In this document: in pieces, positions 46,469 through 56,557 of the stretch
Position numbering within the stretch: the stretch's first letter is position 1
Layout of the letters: every line of letters starts with the position of its first letter
Source: Pollenia angustigena
Taxonomy: Eukaryota > Arthropoda > Insecta > Diptera > Polleniidae
Assembly (NCBI GenBank): GCA_930367215.1
Contig: OV884058.1
Location: 194,946,208-195,010,207 of the forward strand
Reading direction: 5' to 3'
DNA: 64,000 bases
Translations under genes and position numbers: made by a program
Notes under the pieces: generated by a model
Seen by the model: the letters and a program-made list of their open reading frames with translations, nothing else
Told to the model about the DNA's origin: nothing
Databases searched by the model: none

Positions 46469-47896
46469 CCCATTAGTGCATACGGATCCTTTTAAGGGAC
46501 GCTCTTTTTTCCATTTTACAGCAACACGAAGAATTAAAAATCAAACTTTCATTTAGCATATCATTATCTTGTGTGTCTTCGTCATAACAACAAGTGTTTT
46601 TATTCAACTTTATTCTATTGAGTGCGTTATATTGTGCAAAAAATTTAAAACGGGAATAATAAAATTCGCACCACACGTGAAGGGTATGTAAGAATGAAAA
46701 AAATTAACAGTTTGTTGCTTTATTTATATTTTTTTAATGTGTGTTTATTAAAATGTGTTTTAGAAACTGAATTGTTAAAGTTTTAAAATATAAATGATTT
46801 TAAAAATATTAGCAATTGGCGTTTTTTATTCATGTCCCTTTTAAGGGACATTATGCTCTATGGTAATATTCATTGCTATTATTAAACAGACTTACAGCTG
46901 CTGAAATATTGGAGCAGTTAGAAAATATAGACGACAACTTGCAAAATACCGACATATTTGCAATATCTCCTTTGGATGGAAAGATTATCATATTATTTGC
47001 AAACATTTTTTCAATTGAAAATTTTAATTTTTTTTACATAAAGGTTTTTATTGATAATTATTTCACATCCATGAAGCTTCTTCGGCATTTGCCAACTTCT
47101 GGAATATGCTCATCTGGTACAATAAGAGATAGTGGAACCAAAAAAATGCCCACTCCGTCCCGTTTCGGAAATGAAAAAGATCAAAGAGGATCTACGGAAT
47201 ATCGTTTTTCTCGTATACTCGTCGTAAGATGGAAAGACAATAACTTTAGGAACTTATTTTGACAACAATGAAATTGGAACGTCTTAGCGTTATGCAAGAG
47301 GACAAGGCGCCATGCAGATACCCCAACCAAAAGTATTTCAACATTACAATCAAGACATGGGTGGAGTAGACAAAATGGACCAGTTAATTGCTGTTTATCG
47401 GTCACGTATAAGACAACGTAAGTGCTGGTGGCCAATTTTCTCATATCTGTAGGATGCTTCCGTTGTTAATGGTTGGCTACTAATGAGAAAGCTGCATCCA
47501 AATGATCCAGATTGCTCAAACTTGTTGCAATTTCGTAGATATATAGCCACTTCTTACCTAGAAACGTACGGTGTTCCCTCTGTAGGAGGTGACAGACCAT
47601 CGATTTTCAGTGCTGACACTCGGTATGACGGTAGAAATCACATAATACATTACTCCAAAACGGATAAAAGATGTGAAAACTGCGGTAAGAAGTCTAATTT
47701 TATATGTATGAAATGCATCAAGGGCCTTCACCCAAAAGAATGTTTAAAAAAATTTCACATTTAAAGGGACCCCTTCTAAAATCTTTAAAAAAATTTTTAT
47801 TTAAATAAAACTTTTAAAAATTATTTTAATAGTTGTTCTAAATAACGTGTTCAAAAAGAATTTTGTTAAAAAGTACTTGGGGAACTTCATGCCCTA
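46469..47896 (+). mobile_element. piggyBac element, copy 2, right end lost
   Basis: The left TTAA (46465-46468) and CCCATTAG end match copy 1. The right terminus is removed by the CCTAA-microhomology deletion, so the final GGGTTAA is absent and the element is immobile. Confidence 0.85.
46873..47764 (+). pseudogene. piggyBac transposase relic, copy 2
   Basis: It is better preserved than copy 1. One frame runs from the LTAAEILEQL start through a SGTIRDSGTKKMPTPSRFG segment (cut short in copy 1) to RWKDNNFRNLF. After frame changes come MGGVDKMDQLIAVYRSR and a complete Cys-rich tail (CENCGKKSNFICMKC, then HPKEC). The first two catalytic Asp residues are still missing through the same internal deletion, so both copies descend from one defective element. 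Confidence 0.85.
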
Positions 47897-48097
47897 AGTT
47901 TATCAAACTATCTCCAAAATTGCGACCTGTACTTTGCGCACAAGGTTACATGGACAGCCAGCCAGTGATTCTGAGTCGATGGGATATCCAAAAAATGGGT
48001 CTTAGACCCATATTTTAAGGTATTACACACATCAGCACAAATGCATAATACCCTCTCCACTATTGTGGTGTGGATATAATAAACAGCCACCGTCAAA

Positions 48098-48132
48098 ATT
48101 TCCGTCATGTTACTTAGGCAGTTAAAAGACAA
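48098..48132 (-). pseudogene. First codons of the dNK-like frame, copy A
   Basis: Minus strand: MSFNCLSNMTEI, identical to the start at 57639, then the duplicon boundary. Only this scrap of the kinase frame was included in copy A. Confidence 0.7.
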
Positions 48133-49286
48133 CTGATCCAGCTCGAATTCTCAACACTTTAATATCGTAATTTGTTTATGCCCCACGTATTGTTCAAAGT
48201 CAAGTAAAAGTCAAGTTTAATAAAAAAACTGGAAAATTATGAATGCAAACAATGCATTTCTCAGAACTCATTATCAGTAGAACAGGAATGTAATAACAAA
48301 AAAAAAACCAGTATTGTAATTCAATATCCGTATTTAAAAAACAATTAAAATGTTGACTAATTATTCTCGCGCGTGTCATGCATTTGTGAAAAATTTCCAC
48401 AGTCATAACAAAAATTTTTAATTCTGGAAAAAAATAAATAAATTTGTTCATATGATCATAGCCATGTCTAGTTCGCGACCATGATTACCGCAAATTCCCC
48501 TACCCACAAGCTACAATGTAATTTTAATAGAGCCCCCTTCCCCTCGACAAGTAAAAACAAAAAATATTAAAAAAAAAGTTTATAATGCTATGGTTATGTT
48601 TATGTTATGGCAGCCCTCTTTCCCACGACCAGCAAATGTAGAAATGAAACTTTTTTCATGACTCATACGGTTATGCCTATGTCTAGTTAATTTCAATGGT
48701 TACGGCAAGTACCCCCTCACCAACAAACTACAATGTAATTTGCATAGAGCCCCATTCCCCTCGACAACTAAAAACTGAAAAAATAAAAAAAAAGTTCATA
48801 TGGCTATCGTTATGTCCCATGGTTATTTTACATACCCCTCATCAATAAACTGCAATGTAAATCTTATGCAACCCCTTTACCCGGCAAGTAAAAAAATGGA
48901 AAAAAATGAGAAAAAAAGTGCATATGGTTACAGATATGTTTTATTTGTGGCAATGGTTATGGCAAGTTCCCCTCGTCCACAAACTGCAATGTAATTTGCC
49001 TAAAGCCCCTTTCCCCTCGTGAAGTAGATACCGAAAAAAAGAAAAATAAATATTTAGATCGAGCCAACAGCTTTTGATATGTCCGGGCAAGCAAGTCGTC
49101 GCAGTAGCAGCACTTTGTATGACTCATGAACTATTTCTCTTATTATTATATACTGTGGCGGAGGTAAAGTGGCGCATCCAGCGAAATTTCTCTACCATCA
49201 CCTTCTAGCCGTATCTAACCATCTGCAATGTTACTGACAGTGTGTGTGTGTGTGTGTGTGTGCAAAAAAATTGGTTGAGTGCTGAT
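48133..49286. repeat. Degenerate minisatellite and GT run, copy A
   Basis: From about 48447 to 49020 five irregular units share CATATGG/TTATG..., AAACTACAATGTAATTT and AGCCCC(T)TTCCCCTCG. A (GT) run lies at 49241-49262. No gene. The same structure lies at 57954-58545 in copy B. Confidence 0.7.
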
Positions 49287-50640
49287 CAGGCCTGCCATTT
49301 TTGCCGATTTTTTGCCCCTAAATTATTAAAGTGCCGATTTGCCGATTTTTGCTCCAAAAATGCCGATTTTTTGACTAACACGTAAAAGGCGATTACTTGT
49401 TGTTCGTTTGATAATAATCCACTAACTTTAAGCCATACTGAAACAGTTGTAACATTGAAAAGAGACAACTGTTATTAAGTCAGCGCTTCTACTAAAGAAA
49501 AAGGGGTTAGTTTTATTTAATATTAAATGCAGTGTTTGTAATGTGTGTTGGGTTAATACATTTTTATTTGAAAAATATTCCAATATGAAGAATTAAAGGC
49601 CAAAGTTAAAAAAGAAATAATTTTTAAACCTAAAATAATTCAAATTTTTCATATTATTCGAATGTGTATTCTATGTCAAATACAATCCTCAAAAGCTTTT
49701 ATAGAAAATATTCCTGTGAAATATTGAAGGAATGAGACTATTAAAGTATAAAAGCTTTTGAGGATTGTATTTGACATAGAATACACATTCGAATAATATG
49801 AAAAATTTATATAATAAAATGTAACTCACCATGAGAAATAAATTCCCAGATTCTAAAATAATTCAGTTAAAATTTCTTTTTCTATTAGGAAAATATAAAA
49901 CACTTTATATTTGTGTTTGAAAATGGATAGATAAATACTTACAAAAGAATAAAGGTAAGATAAATTTATATTCACTATCAATGAATAGGTATAATTAAAT
50001 AATAATTACTTTGATAATTAAATAATATTTTTTTTTAAGATTATAACGCAATTGAGGACGATGTTAGTACATAAATTAAATAGCCAATTCTTATGTAACT
50101 TTTTGGCGAAAAATTTCAGATTTATAACGTGAACATTTTATGGCAGCATTTGGTACAATTTTTGGTCCTTCCACATTCTTCCGCAAATGTGGAAAGAATT
50201 TTTTAATGCAACAGAGTTTTGATGTTCACTGGAAAATTTATCTTTGCAAGTTATTCGTTTTTTAAAGATTATTTAAAAATTGATAATTTAAACTGTTTTA
50301 ATATTAATATTAAAACGGATTTAATAAAAATGTCAAACTCAAATATTTGTATATGGAATATACTTAATTATAAGAAAGTTAAAAAAAACTTTATATTTAA
50401 CTACAATTTCTTTGTAAAACGTTTATTTTGATTGATTCTTTTGAAATTTCATTAGTTATAAACATTAGATAATTCTGAATTGTTCTTATTTGCAAGTAAG
50501 AATAGGTTTTACTGTATTTAAAATAGGTATTTTTAATTTGCCGATTTTTTGCCGATTTTTTTATATTAAAGTGCCGATAATGCCGATTTTTTTTTTTTTT
50601 AAATATGCCGATTTTTTATCAAAATTATCTGGCACCCCTG
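49287..50640. mobile_element. hAT-type non-autonomous element (copy A only)
   Basis: The target duplication GTGCTGAT (49279-49286, 50641-50648) is 8 bp. The termini CAGGCCTGCC and GGCACCCCTG are imperfect inverted repeats. Clusters of TGCCGATTTTT repeats lie just inside both ends, as in transposase-binding subterminal regions of hAT elements. No transposase is encoded. Copy B has the empty site. Confidence 0.9.
49632..49808. repeat. Internal hairpin of the hAT element
   Basis: About 72 bp (TTTTTCATATTATTCGAATG...AAAGCTTTTATA) are repeated as their reverse complement after about 35 bp. Confidence 0.8.
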
Positions 50641-50654
50641 GTGCTGATGCAGAT

Positions 50655-51258
50655 CAGCGATCAGCAATGAGTAGTCAAAAAGTGAGTAGAGCTAAATCAT
50701 GACTCATAAATTCTTGTACTTATACGCACTCATACTTATTCCAATGTTATTCAAACTCATATTCACTCAAAAGTTTAATTTTATTCATCGTACTCATACT
50801 TAGCAACATTTGTTGTGTTTGATTTAGAATCAACTCAAGTCAATGTGTATAGGCGAAGCAAAATGCGAGGCTGCCAGATTTGTCCTCGAAATAGCAAAGT
50901 GACGATTTGGCAAGTACAGTTTACTAAAGTTACATGTATGAAGTGGACGATTTTTCGGCAAATTTATCTGGCAGCGCTGATTATTAAGTTGTGTGTTTTC
51001 TCTGTTGTGTTAAAACGGTAAATGGATGAGCTAAATGATTTGAATCATTGTGAGTATTGTAAGTATTGTCTTTAAATTATAAATCAAGCTGAGGTCATTT
51101 ATGAGTATGCGTATAATGTCGACGTCGCACTCATAAATATTTCTCTTGTGAGTATGAGTGAATCAGAGTAGTTTAGTTTAAATGATTTCTACGCACTTAT
51201 ACTTACAATTGCATGAGTCAGTATGAGTAGCGAAAAAACGATTCATTGCTGATCTCTG
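50655..51258. mobile_element. hAT-type MITE shared by both duplicons, copy A
   Basis: CAGCGATCAGCAATGAGTAG and the inverted end TCATTGCTGATCTCTG are flanked by a perfect 8-bp duplication ATGCAGAT (50647-50654, 51259-51266). The interior is rich in ACTCATACTTA-like motifs and has no gene. It lies directly upstream of P1, so it separates P1 from its original 5' region. Confidence 0.85.
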
Positions 51259-51320
51259 ATGCAGATGAAAAATTTTTGATCCGCATTCTTTTGTTGGCTG
51301 TTGTCGGAGAAGCTATTGCA

Positions 51321-52736
51321 ATGCGCGTCGTGTACGATCATTATTTAAGGCGTCGAGACCATTCTGTGATTTGTGTCAAGTGTGGGGAAAGGGTTGGAAT
51401 AAAATTGTACCAGCAGCATTTGAAACAGGTGCACAACATCAGCACTTTGTACCTGTGTATGTGGTGTTTGCAGTTTAAGTGGAAACGAAGCGCTGGCTCG
51501 CAGTATAGTCACAAGTATGAATGCATGTTGGACAGGATAAAGGTGGACAATGTCGCCCCAGGTAATATTATTTAACTATATTGTGTCGGAATTTTCAATA
51601 TTTTTTATGTTGCAGTTGTCAATAGACCATCGGGCGTAGTTGCCCTTATCCCCGTTCCCCGAGTCCATTCGCCTCTACCTGACAATGATATGCCCGTGGT
51701 TATTAGTATGGAATTGCCAATAGATCGTGGGGAAAATGACATGACAGCGCTTCCCGGTGGGCTCATGCCAATAAATTTTACTACCGACCCTGGCACCGAC
51801 TTGTGGGCGAATAACAAGATTATAGACAGGTGGATGAATGTGGACAAGGAAAAACGCACCAGGGCCATAGAGGGTCGACCACGCCTCTTCCACGATTCAT
51901 TCTACGAAAATTTGGGAGCTGAATACAACTCTGGTGCCGAGCCTTTATTTGACCAGACGTACAATCTGTTTTCTAAATATGTGTGCGAGTTTAACGAGTT
52001 TTGCTACGATCACTGGAGTGTGAGGGGCAGCGCTTGGCTGTCTTTTGTGGAATTGTGGGAGGCAAATCTGAAGGCCATGTGTACACTGTTACCGAACTGG
52101 TGCTGCTGCGACGGGGGGAAAGAGCAACACAGGCACATGATTGCGCGCTACCTCAAAAAAAACGCGGAAAAGGTAAAGGGTGTGTGGAAAAAAATTTGCA
52201 ACGGGGACAAAACGGCGCCGCAGGCCAAGTTCCGCAAGCCCATTACTACGCGAATGCACCTGATCAATGCTATAACGTATGTTTCGAACGAGGCTTCTCA
52301 GTGCAAGAGTTTGTCGGAGACGTTCGAAAGCATCAATGACTTTTACAACCAGACCAGCTATCATGGGTTCAAAGCGTGGACCAAAAATCAGCGGAAACGT
52401 GGAAGCTGCCATTTCAATATAGCGTGTCCTACGCCGCCGTTTACTGGACTATTCATGTCGCTGTTGTACGAGGGCGGCTTTCAGAAGTGGCTGACGTGTA
52501 TGTATGGGAATTGTAATCTTGAAAGATTGTTTGCCACGGTTGAACGTGTCGATGGAAAATGGCAAATTCTTCTCAAACATTTGACAAAAGAGCGAGGTAT
52601 AGTTGTGCCCCTGCGTCGTCAACTAGAGTTTTCGTGGTATGTCGGTGCGTGTGTCAGTGGTATTGCCGGCGCGTTGTATCTAAACCCAAAGTTTAGACTA
52701 AGCTTGATCGAAAAAGCTGGAATCAGTATCAACTAG
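51321..52736 (+). CDS. P1, copy A: zinc-finger plus unknown-domain protein
   Basis: Exon 1 is 51321-51561, the intron 51562-51615 (54 bp, GTAATA...TTGCAG) and exon 2 52616 minus 1000, that is 51616-52736. The phases join exactly, giving 453 residues from ATG 51321; the frame is open further upstream into the MITE boundary, so the start is uncertain. Residues about 18-40 hold a C-x2-C-x11-H-x4-H finger (CVKCGERV...HLKQVH) and about 45-70 a C-x2-C-x14-H-x3-C motif (CMWC...HKYEC). After a Pro-rich linker comes the family domain: NNKIIDRWM, FNEFCYDHWSVRGSAWLSF, NWCCCDGGKEQHRHM, KAWTK...GSCHFNIA, LLYEGGFQKWL, then VERVDGKWQ...KERGIVVPLRRQLEF. No known domain is recognised. The frame ends just before the coiled coil that P2 keeps in frame, so a frameshift is likely. 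Confidence 0.7.
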
Positions 52737-52750
52737 ATCGTGGTAACGCA

Positions 52751-53125
52751 ATGATGGAAAATGTGTCCGAGTCGCTATTTATGTTGGGAAAGAAACATCA
52801 GGAGATTTTGAATATTTTGCACGTGCAAGTTACCGAAAAAGACAGAATCATCAGAGAAAAGGATCGAATTAACGTGGAAAAGGACCGCATCATCAGGGAA
52901 AAGGATCGAATTAACGACGAAAAGGATCGAATCATCGTGGAAAAGGACCGAACTATCTGGGAAAAAGATTTGAAGTTATATGAAAAAGATTCATTACTGA
53001 TAGAAAAAGAGCAACAGCTTCTAAGAGTTATTGAGGAAAAAGATCAGCAATTGCGTGATAAAGAAGATTTTATAAAAGAAATCATCCGAATGATGAAATC
53101 TGATCGAATACATACATATACTTAA
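52751..53125 (+). CDS. P1 coiled-coil tail, copy A (separate frame)
   Basis: It starts ATGATGGAAAAT 14 bp after the P1 stop and encodes 124 residues. A VSESLFMLGKKHQEIL helix is followed by about ten copies of a six-to-seven-residue EKDRII-type repeat, then EKEQQLLRVIEEKDQQLRDK. It is strongly charged and certainly coiled-coil-like. The same frame is open upstream over the P1 C-terminus to about 52698 and encodes SWNQYQLDRGN, homologous to the in-frame P2 sequence. The tail was therefore once part of P1, or is reached by frameshifting. Duplicon B has the same arrangement. Confidence 0.65.
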   Translation: MMENVSESLFMLGKKHQEILNILHVQVTEKDRIIREKDRINVEKDRIIREKDRINDEKDRIIVEKDRTIWEKDLKLYEKDSLLIEKEQQLLRVIEEKDQQLRDKEDFIKEIIRMMKSDRIHTYT

Positions 53126-53177
53126 CATTGTGATTTAACTATTTTTATTTTGTTTTTTTACACAAGTATACTCAACA

Positions 53178-53251
53178 AATAAACATATAAATATAATCCA
53201 TTGGTATGCGTTCATATTCGTTAGTTAGTCTTGAATAGTCATCAGTTCAAC
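53178..53251 (+). promoter_or_regulatory. P2 promoter and leader, copy A
   Basis: AATAAA (53178-53183, probable P1 poly(A) signal) is followed at once by TATAAATA (53186-53193). About 32 bp later comes TTAGTTAGTCTTG, an initiator-like sequence, and ATG follows at 53252. The stretch ATAATCCATTGGTATGC ... TTAGTTAGTCTTGAATAGTCATCAGTTCAAC is conserved ahead of P3, so it was duplicated with the gene. Confidence 0.6.
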
Positions 53252-54310
53252 ATGAATCGCAATTACGCCGCGTCCGAAGATTTCTGTAACAATAAAATAA
53301 TTAACAATTGGTTAGTTAATGAAAAAAATAAATCAAAAACAATGATGGGACGCACACAGGGCGAAGGGCTGTCTTTGTTCTACGAAACTCTTGACCATAC
53401 ATACGATGATGAATTTGAACGCGAACACATATTCGACCCCGAAAGTAATTTGTTGTCTAGATTTGTACTAGAATTTAACGAATATCGATATGAACATTGG
53501 TTTGTAAGGGCAACCTAAATTTGTAAGGGTTTGTAAGGGCAATCTAAATTGAGGTTAAAGTTTTCTCTGCTTCCGTACTGGTGCTGTTGTGATGGTGGAA
53601 AATATCTACATCGTCATATGATTGTCAGATATCCCAAGTTTGAACATAAAGAGGTAAAAGCTTTATATATGAAAATAGCAAGTGACAATGGAAGCCGCCT
53701 ACAGGTGAAGTGTAGCAAGTCAATTTTGAGTGTAATACATTTGATTCATACAATTTGTTATGTGTCTAATCCGGCTTCTCAATCTAAAGGAGGCGATGAC
53801 AATAATCCGATGTGTAAGGCGTGGACTAAGATTTATGTAAAGAAAGGCAATTGCCATTTTAATATTGCGCTTTCAACACCACCCTACACCGAATTGTTTC
53901 TATCGCTGTTGTATGAAGGCGGCTTTCAGAAGTGGCTTATGGGCAAATACGGAAATTGTAATCTGAAGAGGCTTTTTTCCTCAGTTGAACGTGTCGATGA
54001 AAAATGGCAAGTTCTAGTCAAACACTTGTATAAAGAGCGTGGTATAGTAGTGCCCCTTCGTCGTCAATTGGAGTTTTCGAGGTGTGACAGTGCGAGTGCC
54101 AGTAGTATTGCCGGTGCGTTGTATTTTAAACCAGACGTAAAAGTCTACCTTACGCGGAATGTAGAGTTAATTAAGCTTGATCACAGAAGTTGGAATCAGC
54201 ATCAATTAGATTGCGGCAATTCAATGATGGAGAAAGTGTCCGAGTCGCTATTTCTGTTGGGAAAGAAGAATCAGGAAATTGTTAAATCTTTGGCACGTAG
54301 TAATGACTGA
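53252..54310 (+). pseudogene. P2, copy A: interrupted by a replaced segment
   Basis: The sequence follows the intact P2 of copy B (62101-63162) but between about 53513 and 53549 a 32-bp stretch is replaced. The replacement is a scrambled run made of TTTGTAAGGG and GGGCAA(T)CTAAAT repeats. It introduces two TAA stops in frame after residue 88. Downstream the original frame is open to 54310, including YWCCCDGGKYLHRHM, GNCHFNIALSTPP and KERGIVVPLRRQLEF. The downstream part could only be made by reinitiation. Confidence 0.85.
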
Positions 54311-54524
54311 GAAGAACCGCATCATTAAAGAACAAGACCGTAAAATCGAAAATTTATACCGAAATGTCGAGGGAATAGACCGTAAAATCGAGGAAGAAGT
54401 GCAACAATGGTTACGTGTGATTGAGGAAAAAAATTCGCTACTGGCAGAAAAAGAACAACAATTTTTACGGTTGATTGAGGAAAGAGAGCAAGAATTACGA
54501 GATGAAGAGGACATAATAAAATAA
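54303..54524 (+). CDS. P2 coiled-coil tail, copy A (separate frame)
   Basis: The frame is +1 relative to P2 and its first ATG overlaps the P2 stop region (ATGACTGA). It has 73 residues, almost all charged: MTEKNRIIKEQDRKIENLYR, then EEEVQQWLRVIEEKNSLL and repeats of EKEQQ. The homologous junction in P1 and P3 shows that this tail was continuous with VSESLFLLGKKNQE, so a one-base indel separated it. The change is shared with copy B. Confidence 0.6.
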   Translation: MTEKNRIIKEQDRKIENLYRNVEGIDRKIEEEVQQWLRVIEEKNSLLAEKEQQFLRLIEEREQELRDEEDIIK

Positions 54525-54604
54525 TTAATACGAATTATGAAATCTGTTCGAATACATGCATAACACTTTATTTAAATTGTTTTTACATATCTAAATATAA
54601 ATTA

Positions 54605-54675
54605 AATAAAAAATATAAATATAATCCATTTGTATGCATTTTTTTTAGTTAGTCTTGAGTAGTCAATAGTTCAAC
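54605..54675 (+). promoter_or_regulatory. P3 leader, copy A
   Basis: AATAAA (54605-54610), TATAAATA (54614-54621) and TTAGTTAGTCTTGAGTAGTCA precede ATG 54676, with the same spacing as the P2 leader. Confidence 0.55.
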
Positions 54676-54954
54676 ATGAATTACAATCCAGTCGCATCCG
54701 AAGATTTATGCAACAATAAAATAATTGACGATTGGTTAATTAGTGAAAAAAATATGGAAAACATATCCGAGGCGATTTTCATGCTGGGGAAGAAGCATTA
54801 GGAGATTTTGAATGTTTTGCACGTGCAAGTGACCGGAAAGGACCGCATCATCAGGGAAAAGGACAAAATCATCGGGGACAAAGACACACAACTGCGAGAG
54901 AAAGACGAATTGATCAAAGAATGGTTTCAAATGATGAAGTCTGATCGGATTTAA
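54676..54954 (+). pseudogene. P3, copy A: internally deleted family member
   Basis: The start (ASEDLCNNKIIDDWLISEKN) matches the P2 N-terminus. The sequence then jumps to MENISEAIFMLGKKH, the helix before the coiled coil, so the whole 300-residue central domain is gone. A TAG at 54799 replaces the Gln codon found in P1. Beyond it the coiled coil (VTGKDRIIREKDKIIGDKD) runs in frame to 54954. The fused boundary keeps the frame. Identical in copy B. Confidence 0.8.
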
Positions 54955-55326
54955 ACTTAATTATTTTAAAAACACATGCACACACACACATATATATATA
55001 AACGACGATCAGCTATCTGGTTCTTGTTGTTTGTTTGGTTGCTTAGCTGGCTGGTTGGTTGTGAGTTTGTCTGGCGGTTTGTGGGTGAGTCAGTCTGTTG
55101 GTGAGAATGTCGTTCAATGTAAGTTTCTTCAAGTTAGTTGATGACGAGTCCCAAGTTTTTTTTTTCAATCTCAGCTAATAATTTTTCGCACAAAGATACA
55201 TCAAATCTATATGTCATTGTTTTTTTGGTTTGTGAATCTGTTTTTTCAAGTTGGTGGATGACGAGCCCCAAAATATTTTTTTCAAATCTAAGCTACCACA
55301 GCGCCTCCACACACTTTGCAATATTA
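54955..55326. other. Right part of duplicon A and LINE junction
   Basis: A CACACA/TATATA run (54975-54999) and a GGTT-rich stretch follow P3. GATGACGAGTCCCAAGTTTTTTTTTTTC (55139) is repeated imperfectly at 55256. No gene. Homology with copy B continues to at least 55148. Confidence 0.5.
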
Positions 55327-56409
55327 TTATTTTTCTTTGTTGTATTTACGTTTTGCAGCTCTGATCTTTTTGTCTACATTTCTTCTGCTGCTCTTGAAAA
55401 TATTGTAAAGTTCACTCTTTTTACATCTTTTCCACCTTCCATATGCTATATTTCTCTCATCAATTGAGGTTTTAATATCACTTGAAAACCAGGGGATGCC
55501 AGCCTTTAGCTTCTTAGTTTTAACTGGAATATATTTTTTATCACAAGGTGGCATTTGAACCGACTGGCTCCATGGAATTGTTGTCAATTCACTTTCCAGC
55601 GTTTCAATTTCTATATTTTTAAACTCTCTTAAGGTTATAGTTTCTTCTTGTGCAGTGCTTTGAAAATCATAACAAATAAAGATTAGATCATGTTTGGAAA
55701 ATACAGAAGCAGAAAGCTGGTCGAACACGAGTATACGGGAAAGGTTATCAGTAAAACATAAGTCAAGTAGAGTGCTTGCGGTTGTTGTAAAATTCGTTGG
55801 TGTTGTATTGTTTATTAATGTCAATCCGATAGCATTCATTTCGTCCTTCAAAGATTTATCAACTATGATGTTAGCGTTGAAATCACCGGTTATAACTATA
55901 TTGGTGTAATTAAGACTGAGTGTTGATAATTTTTCTAACAACGGTGTGATATTAATTCTATTGTTTGGCCTGTACACTGTACCCAGTAGTATTTTTTGAT
56001 TTTTGTGGGATATTTCAAGAAATAAATATTCCGTCAATTGAGTATTAAAGGAGAGCCCATCGTCATCCGAAACTTTTAGTTTTAGTTTAATTGCAACAGA
56101 TGATTTTGCATAGACTGCCACTCCGCCAGCGTGTGTAGATCTATCTGACCGAAAAAGTCTATATCCATTAAGCTTGTAACTGTTATCGTGCACATCACTA
56201 TGAAACCAAGTTTCTGAGACACATATAATGTCAATTCCAGATTCATTAAAAATGTATCGAAATTCGCCTATTTTTTTGTTCAAGCGTTGTGCATTAAAGT
56301 GACAAATATTTAGTCCATTAGCTTTTTTGGAAAGTTTCCTTATCATTGCGTAGAGGTTTTCTCTGGAACTAGCTCCATCCATAGTTTTTGCATAAAAATT
56401 CATATTCAA
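55327..56409 (-). pseudogene. LINE ORF2 N-terminus: apurinic-type endonuclease
   Basis: There are 360 residues from ATG 56409. NICHFNAQRLNKKIGEF carries the metal-binding Asn, DIICVSETWF the catalytic Glu and GDFNANI the Asp-x-Asn. LLDLCFTDN follows, and the final motif reads FSKHDLIFI, where the family has S-D-H, so one active-site residue may be altered. A basic linker ends at 55327, exactly where a reverse transcriptase should begin. None follows, so the element is truncated. The clade is of the jockey/CR1 type. The frame is intact, so insertion was fairly recent. Confidence 0.8.
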
Positions 56410-56557
56410 TTTCCTTATAATACCCTTACTATTTGCATCTTAATTCATATTGTATGACAAAATTCTAATTGCAATGCTATTAATTTTGATTATCAGCTAT
56501 TGGTGACGGTTTAGCCTAAGAATTCTACATGTTTAAACAGTTGTATCAATTGTTCAT

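Larger units (their letters stand above)
45523..48097 (+). repeat. Composite repeat block, copy 2
   Basis: It is nearly identical to 8327-11693 but lacks the equivalent of about 10637-11484. The join reads GCCCTAAGTTTATC, where copy 1 has GCCCTAATGGG on one side and TCCTAAATTTTATC on the other, so CCTAA is microhomology at a deletion. At 48097 it runs straight into the tandem duplicon. Confidence 0.85.
48097..55148 (+). repeat. Tandem duplicon, copy A
   Basis: It is homologous to 57604-64000 in the same orientation. The offset is 8849-8873 across the genes and changes only where transposons differ. Divergence in the genes is about 1% or less, so the duplication is young. The left end is cut inside the dNK exon. 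The right end is at or beyond 55148, because copy B reaches the window edge. Confidence 0.95.

Noticed and set aside
51605..52412. Long reverse-strand frames under P1 (also under 60478-61261)
   Set aside because: Antisense shadows of P1. They carry no recognisable motif and are interrupted differently.
52700..52740. Programmed -1 frameshift site at the P1/tail junction
   Set aside because: The A-run (GAAAAAG) is out of phase for a standard heptamer and is disrupted in copy B.
54248..54514. Ser-rich reverse frame
   Set aside because: Shadow of the coiled-coil tail. Ser arises from reversed Glu/Lys codons.
55694..55909. Forward open frame across the LINE endonuclease
   Set aside because: Antisense shadow of the clear endonuclease frame on the minus strand.
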